A stretch of 64,000 nucleotides of DNA from Verrucomicrobiaceae bacterium (GTDB lineage: Bacteria; Verrucomicrobiota; Verrucomicrobiia; Verrucomicrobiales; Verrucomicrobiaceae), in NCBI GenBank assembly GCA_016713245.1, contig JADJPM010000004.1, positions 186,001 through 250,000 on the forward strand. The letters are read 5' to 3'. Below the pieces are notes generated by a model. The model saw only the letters and a list, made by a program, of their open reading frames with translations. It was not told the DNA's origin and searched no databases. Position 1 is the first letter of the stretch. Each line of letters opens with the position of its first letter. Made by a program: the position numbers and the translations under genes. Shown piece after piece: positions 42,332 through 51,831 of the stretch.

Positions 42332-43275
42332 ATCGAACTGAACATGAGCTTGAACTGATGCGCCGCTACTTGGAAGGCGTTGCTTCGCTGGAAGACACGC
42401 AGGAGTTGGAAGCACTCATCGTGAAGGATGTGAGCGTGCGTCAGGACTTTCTGCGCTATACGCATCTTGATTCCGCGCTTGCGGGAGTTCGCAGGTCGCA
42501 ACCTTCGGTGGCGGCTACACGTCGCTCCGTCTGGCTCTCCTGGCGGCCTCTCACCGCAGCAGCAGCGGGCATCATGTTTGGCATGTTCTGCACGTCGGTG
42601 GTGTTCGGTTATGTGATGCCTCAGGCGGTGGCGACGGCCTCACGCCTGTTTACGCTGGTGGATGGGAGTTTTGAAGGACTGCCTGGACGTGTGGCAGCGG
42701 GCTTTCCTTCTGAGTTCGGAGTCTGGAGCGGTGACGAAGCCGAGGCGGCGGACACTGTGGCCGTGGACGGGCGCCGGGCGCTTCGCTTTGTGCGTGCGGA
42801 GCGGGAACCCGCGCTGCCGAACTACGGTGCCGCGTCGTGCGATGTGTATCAGCTTGTCGATTTGAGGTCGCTGAAGGCGGACGTTGACCCCGGAGAGGCC
42901 ACGCTAGAGCTGAGCGCTCGTTTCCTGGATTCTCGGCAGAAGGCGGGGGAGAAGGTAAAGTTCATTTGCCGGCTTTATGCCTTCTCCGGCACACCTGACG
43001 TGCTGCCTGCCGAGTGGCCGCTGTCGCAAAAGGAGGCGCTGGCAGCCGGGTCTGGCACTTTCGACAGCTTCGGTGGTGCTCCAGCCACCTGGCAGACCGT
43101 CTCCACCAAGGTGTTGCTACCTCCAGGTGCAGATTTTGCGGTGATTCATCTGGTCGTCCACAAGCCGAAGAACCCCGCAGGCACCGAGGCGCTGTTTGGT
43201 GATCAATTCGCCGATGATGTGCGCCTCACGCTCAAAACCCAGCCGACACTGCCAGTGAGACTGGCGCAGCGATAA
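42328..43275 (+). CDS. FecR/anti-sigma-like membrane protein with jelly-roll domain
   Basis: 315 residues. The N-terminal cytoplasmic part (ELELMRRYLEGVASLEDTQELEALIVKDVSVRQDFLRYTHLDSAL) is the typical anti-sigma-like domain downstream of this sigma subfamily. One TM helix (AAAAGIMFGMFCTSVVFGYVM, about residues 77-97) is followed by a periplasmic beta-rich domain (LVDGSFEGLPGRVAAGFPSEFGVWSGDEAE to VHKPKNP...LFGDQFADDVRLTL). It probably inhibits the sigma factor and senses an outside signal. Start overlaps the sigma stop (ATGA). Confidence 0.75.
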   Translation: MNRTEHELELMRRYLEGVASLEDTQELEALIVKDVSVRQDFLRYTHLDSALAGVRRSQPSVAATRRSVWLSWRPLTAAAAGIMFGMFCTSVVFGYVMPQAVATASRLFTLVDGSFEGLPGRVAAGFPSEFGVWSGDEAEAADTVAVDGRRALRFVRAEREPALPNYGAASCDVYQLVDLRSLKADVDPGEATLELSARFLDSRQKAGEKVKFICRLYAFSGTPDVLPAEWPLSQKEALAAGSGTFDSFGGAPATWQTVSTKVLLPPGADFAVIHLVVHKPKNPAGTEALFGDQFADDVRLTLKTQPTLPVRLAQR

Positions 43276-43287
43276 CGAGCACCGCGC

Positions 43288-43539
43288 ATGAGCGAGCCCG
43301 AACCCACCGAGCACACCCAGAAACTTGCCCGCATGATTCAACGCCACCTTCCGCACGCTCCTGGCCGCGCTTTGGACCTGCTGCCCGAGGTGCCCTGCCA
43401 TCACACTCGCCATCGTCTGGCACGACTGATCGCTTCGGCGTGGTCTCGCTCTGACATCAATCAAGCCTGGAACGCTGTTTCCGCCTCATCACTGCCCGCC
43501 GCCGACAAACAGGTGCTCTTCAACGAGCTTTGGAGCTGA
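43288..43539 (+). CDS. Small protein with C-terminal FNELW motif (paralogue 1)
   Basis: 83 residues, no known family recognised. The C-terminal 40 residues (RLARLIASAWSRSDINQAWNAV...ADKQVLFNELWS) resemble those of the small gene at 51832 (KLATRIAQSWPRTDIIAAWNAF...TEKQHMFNELWG). It follows the anti-sigma gene by 12 bp and may belong to that operon. No signal peptide or membrane segment; basic and helical, probably cytoplasmic. Confidence 0.6.
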   Translation: MSEPEPTEHTQKLARMIQRHLPHAPGRALDLLPEVPCHHTRHRLARLIASAWSRSDINQAWNAVSASSLPAADKQVLFNELWS

Positions 43540-43593
43540 CTCTCCGTATTCTTATCCATCCCGTCTCTTCACTACACTTACCTCTACTCCTCC

Positions 43594-44829
43594 ATGCCTG
43601 CCCGCGCTCTACTCGCCATTCTCATCGCTTGCACCATCTCTGCCAGCGCCGCCGAACCAGCTTCAACAAAATCCCCCCTCATGCTCGCCGGGCCGTGGCT
43701 GCCGGAGAATCCGCACCAGATCGATTTCGCCGCCTTGCCAAAAGTGCCGAGCCAACACGTCATCATCAGCGATGTTCGTCCGCCGAAAACGTCCGGTCCA
43801 TCGCCCAAGAAAAGAACTGGAGGTGTGAACCAGCACAACTACCTCGCGCATCATGACGGCCAGTTTTGGGCCATGTGGAGTGATGGGTCAGGTGAGTCAC
43901 CAGGACTGGAGGATCAAGTCGGACAGCGAGTGAAGTTCGCTACGAGCCCCGATGGTTTGAAATGGAGCACGCCGAAGTTCATGACGCCTATCCCGCCAAA
44001 CTCCGGCCCTGATTCGCCGCACTACGGCACTCGCACGGACAAAGGGATGCGGTGGATCTCACGCGGCTTCTGGAATCGCGAGGGCGAACTGCTCGCGCTC
44101 GCCTCCCTTGATGAGGCGGCGGGCTTCTTCGGCAAGAGCCTGGAACTCCGCGCCTTTCGTTTCGATAAAGCCACTGGCGAATGGAGTGATGTGGGCCTCG
44201 TCTTCAAGAATGCCATCAACAATTTCCCGCCACTCAAGCTCCGCTCAGGCGAGTGGATGATGTCTCGACGTCCGTTTAACTACATGAAAACTGGCGTCCA
44301 TTTCCTTGTGGGAGGTGTGAAATCGCTCGACGACTGGCAATCCTTCCCAGTATTCGGCAGTGCCTCGGAGCTGAAGGCTGAGGAACCGGATTGGTGGATT
44401 CTCCCGGACAATCGACTCGCCGCTGTCTTCCGTGACAACAGTCGCAGCCGCTTTTTATACCGCGCCACTTCCGCCGATGACGGGCGCACTTGGACCACAC
44501 CAGTGAAGACCAATTTCCCCGACGCCACGTCGAAAATCAACGGCCTGCGTTTAAAGGATGGCCGTTACGTCCTTGTCTCCAATCCCAACCCGAAGCGGCG
44601 TGATCCGCTCACCCTGTCAATCAGCGATGATGGACTAGTCTTCACCAAGATGCTCTACCTTGTCGGCGGGCGTAGCGTTGATTATCCTCATGTCATTGAG
44701 CATAAAGACAGCCTATACATAGCTTTCTCCGGCCGCAAACAAACCGTCGAGTTGCTGAAGGTGAAGCTTGCTGAAGTCGATGCCATCAAGATGCCCGAGA
44801 AAGCTCTCATCACCGCTCCGAAGCCATGA
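43594..44829 (+). CDS. Secreted sialidase-like (BNR/propeller) protein
   Basis: 411 residues with a signal peptide (ALLAILIACTISASA). Propeller-like repeats with sialidase character: FATSPDGLKWSTPKF, RATSADDGRTWTTPVKTNF and SISDDGLVFTKM, plus FRDNSRSRFLYR containing the arginine-rich segment seen in sialidase active sites. Probably a glycan hydrolase or binding protein acting outside the cytoplasm. Its stop overlaps the start of the FAD oxidoreductase by 4 bp, so the two are co-translated and may act on the same substrate. Confidence 0.75.
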   Translation: MPARALLAILIACTISASAAEPASTKSPLMLAGPWLPENPHQIDFAALPKVPSQHVIISDVRPPKTSGPSPKKRTGGVNQHNYLAHHDGQFWAMWSDGSGESPGLEDQVGQRVKFATSPDGLKWSTPKFMTPIPPNSGPDSPHYGTRTDKGMRWISRGFWNREGELLALASLDEAAGFFGKSLELRAFRFDKATGEWSDVGLVFKNAINNFPPLKLRSGEWMMSRRPFNYMKTGVHFLVGGVKSLDDWQSFPVFGSASELKAEEPDWWILPDNRLAAVFRDNSRSRFLYRATSADDGRTWTTPVKTNFPDATSKINGLRLKDGRYVLVSNPNPKRRDPLTLSISDDGLVFTKMLYLVGGRSVDYPHVIEHKDSLYIAFSGRKQTVELLKVKLAEVDAIKMPEKALITAPKP

Positions 44830-46424
44830 GAATCTCGAAGCTATTCTTGCCTCTCCTGGCGTTCCTTTGCTGCCAAGCTATGGCTCAGGACATCGTCATC
44901 TACGGCGGCACTCCCGGAGGCATCTCTGCGGCCATCTCCGCAGCACGGTTGGGGCGCGAGGTCACGCTCGTCGAATACCACGACCATATCGGCGGCATGA
45001 CCACGAGCGGACTCGGCAAGAGCGACATCGAAAACCGCGCCATGATCGGCGGCTTGTTCAAAGAGTTCGTCGCAGGCGTGCATCAGCACTACCTCACGAA
45101 ATACGGCGCGGAGCACGAGAGCACGAAACTCTGCCAGGATGGCTACTACGCAGAGCCGCATGTGGCGGAGAAAGTCTTCGAGGCGATGATCGCGCAGGAG
45201 CCGAACATCACCGTTTTGAGAGGCTGGCGGCTGAAAGCGACGGAAGTCGCCGAGAACAAGCTGCGCAGCATCACGCTCGTGAATCGGCAGATGTCCGAAG
45301 AAAGGCATCTGAAGGCCAAAGTGTTCGTGGATGCCACTTACGAGGGCGATTTGTATGCAGCGGCCGGAGCGAGATTCCGGGTCGGGCGCGAGTCGCGGCA
45401 GGAGTTCGGCGAGGAACACGCGGGTGTCGTCTATTTCGACTATCAGAGCCACGAGTTCCTCCCCGGCACCACAGGCGCGGGCGATGACGCCTTGCCCGCT
45501 TACACCTACCGGCTCTGTGTGACCAAGGACCCCGCGAATGCCGTGCGCCTGACCGCGCCGCCGCCCGGTTATGACCGCCGGGACTACCTCGGCTACTTCG
45601 ATGACTTCAAGGCAGGCCGCCTCGCCGGACCGAAGGTCTTCAAGACCGGTCGCGGCTACAATCCGAAGCATTTCGACACGCTCGTGCGTGCCTTGTCCGT
45701 CGCCGACATCCCCAACGGCAAGTGCGACGTGAACATCAACCCGCGCCCGCTCGGCTTTCCCTTTCCCGAGGAAAATCGCGGCTACATCGAGGGCGATGTA
45801 GCCACCCGCGAGCGCATCCGCCAGCGCCATCGCAGCCTCGTGCTCGGGCTGCTCTGGTTCCTGCAAAACGACCCCGAAGTGCCGGAATCGCATCGCGCTT
45901 TGGCGAACGAGATGCACTTGCCGAAGGACGAGTTCACCGACAACGGCCACTTCCCCTGGCAGCTCTATGTGCGCGAAGGCCGCCGCCTCGTCGGCGAATA
46001 CACCCTCACGCAGCACGACATCACCGGCAAAGGCCAGGAGCCAAAGCATCACGCCGACAGCATCGCCGTGGGCGAGTTTCCGATCGACAGCTTCCCCTGC
46101 CGCAAACGCCAGCCCGGCGACACCCTCGTGCTCGAAGGCTACCTCGGCATGTTGGATTACATCACGCGGCCCTACGAGATCCCGTATCGCATCCTGATCC
46201 CCGAAAAAATCAACGGCCTCATCGTCCCCGTGGCCGCCAGCACCACGCACGTCGCCTTCTCCAGCATCCGCATGGAGCCGACGTGGATGGCGCTGGGCCA
46301 GGCTGCGGGAACGGCCGCGCATCTCGCCATTCAGAAGTCCACCGAACCTCGCACCTTATCCATCCCCGAACTGCAAAAGCTGCTCGTCAAACAAGGTCAA
46401 GTCATCCGCCACGCCAAAAACTGA
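44826..46424 (+). CDS. Secreted FAD-dependent oxidoreductase
   Basis: 532 residues with a signal peptide (KLFLPLLAFLCCQAMA). The dinucleotide-binding motif follows at once: DIVIYGGTPGGISAAISAARLGREVTLVE (GxGGxG-type with a terminal acidic residue). HIGGMTTSGLGKSD and KVFVDATYEGDLYAAAGARFRVGRES are hallmarks of the FAD_oxidored family (xanthan-lyase-associated/DUF-type), and PVAASTTHVAFSSIRMEPTWMALGQAAGTAA is the second FAD segment. It probably oxidises sugars or hydroxy groups in the periplasm. Forms an operon with the preceding sialidase-like gene. Confidence 0.88.
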   Translation: MRISKLFLPLLAFLCCQAMAQDIVIYGGTPGGISAAISAARLGREVTLVEYHDHIGGMTTSGLGKSDIENRAMIGGLFKEFVAGVHQHYLTKYGAEHESTKLCQDGYYAEPHVAEKVFEAMIAQEPNITVLRGWRLKATEVAENKLRSITLVNRQMSEERHLKAKVFVDATYEGDLYAAAGARFRVGRESRQEFGEEHAGVVYFDYQSHEFLPGTTGAGDDALPAYTYRLCVTKDPANAVRLTAPPPGYDRRDYLGYFDDFKAGRLAGPKVFKTGRGYNPKHFDTLVRALSVADIPNGKCDVNINPRPLGFPFPEENRGYIEGDVATRERIRQRHRSLVLGLLWFLQNDPEVPESHRALANEMHLPKDEFTDNGHFPWQLYVREGRRLVGEYTLTQHDITGKGQEPKHHADSIAVGEFPIDSFPCRKRQPGDTLVLEGYLGMLDYITRPYEIPYRILIPEKINGLIVPVAASTTHVAFSSIRMEPTWMALGQAAGTAAHLAIQKSTEPRTLSIPELQKLLVKQGQVIRHAKN

Positions 46425-46469
46425 AGACCATTCTCCTGTCCCCATTTTCTGTCGAAACAACTGCACACC

Positions 46470-47744
46470 ATGAATAACCGCCGCCACTTCCTCCGCAGCA
46501 CCTCCGCGTTGATCACCTTGCCAGCGTTGGAATCCATCGGTTTTAGAGCCTTCGCCGCACCAAAAACGACCGCACCGCCGAAGCGCATGGTGTTTCTCGG
46601 CTTTGGCTGGGGCGTGACAAATGAGACGTGGTTTCCGGATGTGAAGAAGACGGGGGCGGCGTGGGAGTTGTCGGAGGGCTTGAGGCCGCTCGCGCGGCAT
46701 CAGAAGGACATCACGGTGGTGCAGGGTTGCTCGAACAAGTTTGCCAATGAAGCGCACTGGGGGAGCACGTTTTGGCTGACGGGGGCGAATCGTTATGCGG
46801 AGCCTGGGCAGAGCTTTCACAACAGCATCAGCGCGGATCAGGTGGCGGCGGCGCATTTGGGTGCCGACACGCGTTTTGGCTCGATCCAACTCAACACACC
46901 GGATGCGCAGAACTCGGGTCACGGACCCGGATTATCGCTGGCGTGGGATGTGCGCGGAAAACCGGTCGCGGGGCTGGAAAATCCCATCGCGGCGTTTCAC
47001 CGGCTGTTTTCCAATGACACCACGCCGCTGAGCGAACGGCAGGCGATGCTCGCGCAGAAGCGCAGCGTGCTCGATGCGGTGCTGGAGGATGCGAAACGCG
47101 TGCAAAACGGCCTCACTAAGACCGACACCGACAAACTCGACGAGTATTTCCAAAGCATCCGCGACATCGAGGTGCGGCTCGGCAAGGACGAGCAATGGCT
47201 GAGCGTGCCGAAGGCCAAACCGCCCGTCGCTGAGCCGAAACCGGGCCTCGCGGGCAAGGACGAGATCCAGGTGATGTATGACCTCATCGTCGCCGCGCTG
47301 CAGACGGACAGCACGCGTGTGTTGACGTATCGTCAACCGGTCGGGACGCTGTTGCAGAGCCTCGGCACGAAGGTCGCGCCGCATGACATGAGCCACTACT
47401 CGCCCGGCGACCGCATGGCGGCCTCGCAGAAGCGTGACGCCACGCAGAGCGAGTTGCTGGCTGGACTCATCGACAAGCTGAAGGCCACGAAGGAGGCCGA
47501 TGGCTCGAGTTTGTTCGATCACGTCGCGCTCGCGTATGGCAGTAACATCCGCACGATCCACTACCTCGACAACTGCCCCACGCTCCTCACCGGCGGAGCC
47601 GCCAAGCTCAAACTCGGCCACCACCTCGTTCTGCCCAAAGACACGCCGCTGTGCAACGTGTGGCTGACCATGCTGCACGGCATCGGCATCTCAGCCGAAC
47701 GCCACGGCGATAGCACCGGCGTGGTAAAGGAGCTCATCGTGTAA
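46470..47744 (+). CDS. DUF1552 domain protein with Tat-like signal
   Basis: 424 residues. NNRRHFLRSTSALITLPALE is a twin-arginine leader. DUF1552 marks: KRMVFLGFGWGVTNETWFPD, DITVVQGCSNKFANEAHWGSTFWLTG, SADQVAAAHLGADTRFGSIQL, FDHVALAYGSNIRTIHYLDNCP and LLTGGAAKLKLGHHL. The family is related in fold to DUF1501 and normally sits beside a DUF1592 gene, as here (the next gene, 94 bp away). Secreted; the role in the PVC outer-envelope machinery is unknown. Confidence 0.9.
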   Translation: MNNRRHFLRSTSALITLPALESIGFRAFAAPKTTAPPKRMVFLGFGWGVTNETWFPDVKKTGAAWELSEGLRPLARHQKDITVVQGCSNKFANEAHWGSTFWLTGANRYAEPGQSFHNSISADQVAAAHLGADTRFGSIQLNTPDAQNSGHGPGLSLAWDVRGKPVAGLENPIAAFHRLFSNDTTPLSERQAMLAQKRSVLDAVLEDAKRVQNGLTKTDTDKLDEYFQSIRDIEVRLGKDEQWLSVPKAKPPVAEPKPGLAGKDEIQVMYDLIVAALQTDSTRVLTYRQPVGTLLQSLGTKVAPHDMSHYSPGDRMAASQKRDATQSELLAGLIDKLKATKEADGSSLFDHVALAYGSNIRTIHYLDNCPTLLTGGAAKLKLGHHLVLPKDTPLCNVWLTMLHGIGISAERHGDSTGVVKELIV

Positions 47745-47760
47745 CAGGCTGCACCTTTAG

Positions 47761-47828
47761 GCAGAAGAATGGGGGCAAGAGAATGAATGACTCCCTGAAT
47801 CCATTCTTCTGCCCTCATTCTCCTGCCT
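47761..47828. repeat. GGCAGAAGAATG stem-loop repeat, copy 1
   Basis: 68-bp inverted repeat between the DUF1552 and DUF1592 genes. The left arm GGCAGAAGAATG (47761) pairs imperfectly with GGCAGGAGAATG read from the other end (47828), about 27 bp per arm. Related copies at 53745-53819 and 63809-63880. It could act as a stem-loop between the two genes. Confidence 0.65.
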
Positions 47829-47838
47829 ATTTCAGTCA

Positions 47839-50800
47839 ATGAATCCGCTTCTCGTTCTCTCATTACCCCTGCTGCTTCTCACACCGTTGATTTCGGCGCA
47901 GGCGGCCGATGCACCCCAAGCCACACTCGACGCTAAACACCGCGCCTTTTTCAAAGACAACTGCCTCTCCTGCCACAACGCCGAAAAGCAGAAGGGGAAG
48001 GTGCGGCTGGATGACATCGCGTTCAGCGTGGATTCAGTCGAAAAGGCGGATCTGTGGCAAAAGGTGCTGAACTCGATCAACTCGGGCGAAATGCCGCCGG
48101 AGGATGAAAAGCAGCCGGATCCGGCGGCGAAGACGGATTTCCTCGATGACCTCTCGCGAATGCTCGTGACGGCGCGAGCGGTGTTGAGCGATAGCGGCGG
48201 CAAGATCACGATGCGGCGGCTGAACCGGCGCGAATACAAGAACACGATCCGCGATCTGCTCGGCGTAGATCTGCGTGTGAACGAACTGCCGGCCGATGGT
48301 GGCGCGGGGACCTTCGACACGGTGGGCTCGTCGCTTTTCATGTCGAGCGACCAGTTTGAGCAATACCTCGCCCTTGGTCGGCAGTCGCTGGATGAGCATT
48401 TTGCGCGGTTCATCGCACCGCCGCCTGCGAAAGAGCTCAAGGTTCACATCGAGGCCGAGAACAACAAGGAGCGCATCATCAAAGGTCTCCGCAAGCGGAC
48501 CGATGCGCGTGAGCGTTATCTGAAATGGACGGCGGCTGTCGAAGCCGCGGCAACCAGGCCGGAGAACGCGGCTCTTGTTGCGAAAATCCGCAGCGAGATG
48601 CCCAACGACGCAAATGCGCTGCACAGCCAGTGGGCGAGCCTCAAATCGGCTCCATCGCCTGCCGACTTCGGCTTCACGGACGCCGTTCACGCCGAGCAGA
48701 TGGGCCGACGCGACTGGAATCACTTCGTGCCGCATCATCGCGCGTATGTGGAGCATCCGCTGACCAAGATCGGCACCTTTTTGACCATTGATGATGCCTA
48801 TGTGAACAATCGCCAAATCTTCCAACTCCCATCCGAATGGCCCGCTGGAGACTACGTCGTGCGAATCCGCACCGGAGTCGCGAAGAACATCCCACGCGAG
48901 CGCCGCTTCATGGAGTTTGGCCCGCAGGACCCCAGTGGCGTGTGCACGGTGATGAGCACGCATGAGATCACCGGCACACCGGAAAGCCCGCAGACGCTGG
49001 AGATTCCGCTGAAGCTCTCCGAGTCCAAAGTGCGACTCTTCATGCTCCGCGAGCGCGGTTCACACGACTCCGACGCCTCTGCCAGCCGCCTCTTTGCCGA
49101 GGCCAAGCAGCGCAACGGCATCGGCCCGGAGTTTGCGCTGTGGATTGACTGGATCGAGGTGGCGAGCGCAAGTGCATCCGCTTTGACGAAGACGATCAAA
49201 CAACGTCGCGAGGTCGAGCTGCATGCGAACGCGATGGTGGGCGGCACTTACAATGGCTACTTCAAAGGCGGCTATGAAGCGGCGAAGAAGTTCATGGAGA
49301 CCAAGCAGCCGCAGAAGGGCATTCCGGATGAGCAGGAGGCGAAGTTTCGCATCCGTGGCTTTGAGCAGCACGGGCCGACCTTTGAGCGCTACCTGAATGA
49401 TACGCTGACGAAGACGGGCTCCTATTTAACCATCTTCAATGTCCACACCGAGGAGGTCATCACGCTGCCGCCGGATCAGCCTTCGGGTTGGCTGAAGACG
49501 AAGCATGAAATCGAGAAGGCGGAACCGGGCGAATACAAACTGCGCTTCCGCATCGGTGCGGTGAAGGGCACACCGAAGGAACGGCACTTTGTCGCGCTCG
49601 GCAGTCGCATGAAGCCGGAGGAGCGCGAGGACTTCACGTTGATGCAGACCTTTCAAATCAGCGGCAGCACCGATGCGCCGCAGGTCATCGAAGTGCCGGT
49701 GAGCATTACCGCGAATGGTCCGCGCACCTTTGTGCTGCGTGAGAAGCGCGATGTTAAGCTGGACCACGAGCTTTTCACCAAGGCGCAGAAGGAAAGCGGC
49801 GTCGGGCCGCCGTCGGCACTGTGGATCGACTGGGTAGAGTGGGAAGGGCCGCTCTCACCGCAAACGGCCATCGCGAAGGTGGAGCACATTGAGCCGGAGA
49901 AACGCCGCACGGAGGTGGAGCGCGGGCATTTGCGCTTCAAGTATCTCAACGAGCAATACGCCAAGTGGAAGGCCGCAGGCGGCGATGAGAAGCGACTGAA
50001 GGAGTTCGATTTCACCGACAAATCGCACGCGGAGTTCGCCAAGGTCGTGTGGGACAGCAACAACCGATGGTTCCAGCAATACCTCGACCGTCCGCTGTCG
50101 AAGACCGGCCTCTATCTCGACAACACCGTGCAGGAAACCTGCGAATACGCCATCGACATGCCCGCCGACCTCGCGTCCGGCGACTACGTGATGCGCGTGA
50201 AGATCGGTCGCGTGCCGGACATGCCGAGCGAGCGGGCGTTCCTCACCTTTGTCGAAGCCAGCCCCATCGACAAAGACGACCGCACCTTCCTCGCGAACAA
50301 ACAAATCACCGCCACGCTCGACCAGCCCGAGATCATCGAGCTGCCGTTCAAGATCGTCCCCGGCGGCCCACGCAAGTTTGTGCTCTTCGAAAAGCGCCCG
50401 CTGAAAAAAGAAACCATCAGCCTGCCGGGTCGCACTCGATTGATCACCGATGCCAAACAACGCGATCCCGTGCTCTGGATCGACTGGATCGAATACGAAG
50501 GCCCAATCGCGCCCGCGAATGCCAAAACAAGCGTCACACCGGTGCTCGCGGCTGGTGAGACCAATGCACGCCAAGTCCTCGAAACCTTCGCCAAACGTGC
50601 TTTTCGCGGCAAATCGCCTTCTGCGGCCTTTTTGAACAAATTGGCGGCTTTGCACGCAACACGCCTCAAAGCCGGAGACAGCTTCGACAAGGCCATTCGC
50701 GAGTCTTTGAGCGTCATCCTGGCCTCACCGGGTTTTTTGTATCTTCAGGAAAGTGGCTTGAGCTTTAGCTCAACTCAGAAGGAGGAACTTGGGCTAAAGC

Positions 50801-51825
50801 CCAAGCTACTTTCTCAGCCCGAACTCGCCTCACGCCTGTCCTATTTCCTCTGGAGCGCTCCACCGGATGAACCACTGCTCCAAGCCGACCTCTCGAATCC
50901 CGAAGTCATCGCCCGCGAGGTGGATCGCATGATTGCCAGTCCGAAGGCGGACGAGTTTGTCAGCGGCTTCGTGCATCAATGGCTCGGCATGGATCGGCTC
51001 GATTTCTTCCAGTTCGACACGAAGCAGTTCCGCGACTTCGACGAGAGCGCGAAGGCCGCCGCGCGTCGCGAGGTTTATGAAACCTTCGCGCATCTGCTGC
51101 GGCACAACGGGAGCCTTACCCAACTGCTCAAGAGCGACGAAATCCACGTCAACGGCCTGCTCGCCACCTATTACGGCATCGAAGGCATCAGCGGCGATGC
51201 GTTTCAAAAAGTAAAACTGCCCGCAGGCTCACCACGCGGCGGATTGCTCGGCATGGCGGCCATTCTTGCGATGGGCAGCAACGGCGAGCGCACCAGCCCC
51301 GTCGAGCGCGGTGCCTGGGTGCTGCGCAAGCTCCTCCACAACCCGCCGCCGCCCGCACCGCCGAACGTCCCGCAGCTCACGCGACTCGAAAACAAGCTGC
51401 TCAACACTCGCGAGCGCTTGCTGGCACACCAGGAAGAGCCGCAGTGCCTGCAATGCCATCGCAAGATCGACTTCATCGGCTTCGGCCTCGAAAACTTCAA
51501 CGCCGCCGGCAAATGGCGCACCGAGGAGACCTTCGAAAAGCGCGGCGTCGGCAAAAAAACCTGGCCCATCGACCCCAGCGGCCAGTTCTACAACGGCCCC
51601 GCCTTCCAGGACTACTTCCAGCTCCGCGACCTCATCGCCTCCAAGAGCGAAGACTTCGCCCGCGGCTTCACCGAAGCCCTCATCGAGTATGCTCTCGGCC
51701 GCCCCTATGGCTTCACCGATGCCGCGCTCGCGGATGATGTCGTGAAGCGTGCGAAGGCGAAGAGCTTTGCGATGAAGGAGTTCTTCGTCGCGCTGGCGAT
51801 GAGCGGGGCATTTCGCACGAAGTGA
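47839..51825 (+). CDS. DUF1592-family secreted protein (DUF1587/1592/1588/1585) with three tandem inserted modules
   Basis: 1328 residues, clearly longer than the usual 700-900. Signal peptide, then a cytochrome-like segment (FFKDNCLSCHNAEKQKGKVRLDDI), DUF1587 (RRLNRREYKNTIRDLLGVDL), and after residue 900 DUF1595/1592 (FAKRAFRGKSPS; ELASRLSYFLWSAPPDEPLL), DUF1588 (ECLQCHRKIDFIGFG-type, read here as QCLQCHRKIDFIGFGLENF) and DUF1585 (PSGQFYNGPAFQDYFQLRDLI). Between them the jelly-roll-like module ending in LWIDWIE-type strands occurs three times (ALWIDWIEVAS, ALWIDWVEWEGP, VLWIDWIEYEGP). A palindromic repeat is translated at 50753-50809. Pairs with DUF1552 upstream. Confidence 0.88.
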   Translation: MNPLLVLSLPLLLLTPLISAQAADAPQATLDAKHRAFFKDNCLSCHNAEKQKGKVRLDDIAFSVDSVEKADLWQKVLNSINSGEMPPEDEKQPDPAAKTDFLDDLSRMLVTARAVLSDSGGKITMRRLNRREYKNTIRDLLGVDLRVNELPADGGAGTFDTVGSSLFMSSDQFEQYLALGRQSLDEHFARFIAPPPAKELKVHIEAENNKERIIKGLRKRTDARERYLKWTAAVEAAATRPENAALVAKIRSEMPNDANALHSQWASLKSAPSPADFGFTDAVHAEQMGRRDWNHFVPHHRAYVEHPLTKIGTFLTIDDAYVNNRQIFQLPSEWPAGDYVVRIRTGVAKNIPRERRFMEFGPQDPSGVCTVMSTHEITGTPESPQTLEIPLKLSESKVRLFMLRERGSHDSDASASRLFAEAKQRNGIGPEFALWIDWIEVASASASALTKTIKQRREVELHANAMVGGTYNGYFKGGYEAAKKFMETKQPQKGIPDEQEAKFRIRGFEQHGPTFERYLNDTLTKTGSYLTIFNVHTEEVITLPPDQPSGWLKTKHEIEKAEPGEYKLRFRIGAVKGTPKERHFVALGSRMKPEEREDFTLMQTFQISGSTDAPQVIEVPVSITANGPRTFVLREKRDVKLDHELFTKAQKESGVGPPSALWIDWVEWEGPLSPQTAIAKVEHIEPEKRRTEVERGHLRFKYLNEQYAKWKAAGGDEKRLKEFDFTDKSHAEFAKVVWDSNNRWFQQYLDRPLSKTGLYLDNTVQETCEYAIDMPADLASGDYVMRVKIGRVPDMPSERAFLTFVEASPIDKDDRTFLANKQITATLDQPEIIELPFKIVPGGPRKFVLFEKRPLKKETISLPGRTRLITDAKQRDPVLWIDWIEYEGPIAPANAKTSVTPVLAAGETNARQVLETFAKRAFRGKSPSAAFLNKLAALHATRLKAGDSFDKAIRESLSVILASPGFLYLQESGLSFSSTQKEELGLKPKLLSQPELASRLSYFLWSAPPDEPLLQADLSNPEVIAREVDRMIASPKADEFVSGFVHQWLGMDRLDFFQFDTKQFRDFDESAKAAARREVYETFAHLLRHNGSLTQLLKSDEIHVNGLLATYYGIEGISGDAFQKVKLPAGSPRGGLLGMAAILAMGSNGERTSPVERGAWVLRKLLHNPPPPAPPNVPQLTRLENKLLNTRERLLAHQEEPQCLQCHRKIDFIGFGLENFNAAGKWRTEETFEKRGVGKKTWPIDPSGQFYNGPAFQDYFQLRDLIASKSEDFARGFTEALIEYALGRPYGFTDAALADDVVKRAKAKSFAMKEFFVALAMSGAFRTK
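50753..50809. repeat. Paired-palindrome repeat translated inside the DUF1592 gene
   Basis: 57 bp, starting GTGG and ending CTAC, with TTGAGCT-TT-AGCTCAA (50758-50773) and CTTGGGCT-AA-AGCCCAAG (50788-50805). It is read in frame as part of SGLSFSSTQKEELGLKPKL, just before the conserved ELASRLSYFLW segment. Same architecture as 31245-31304 and 52347-52410. Confidence 0.8.
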
Positions 51826-51831
51826 TCCGGC

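Noticed and set aside
44841..46322. Long minus-strand open frame opposite the FAD oxidoreductase
   Set aside because: It is a high-GC antisense shadow; the plus strand has the FAD motifs and signal peptide.
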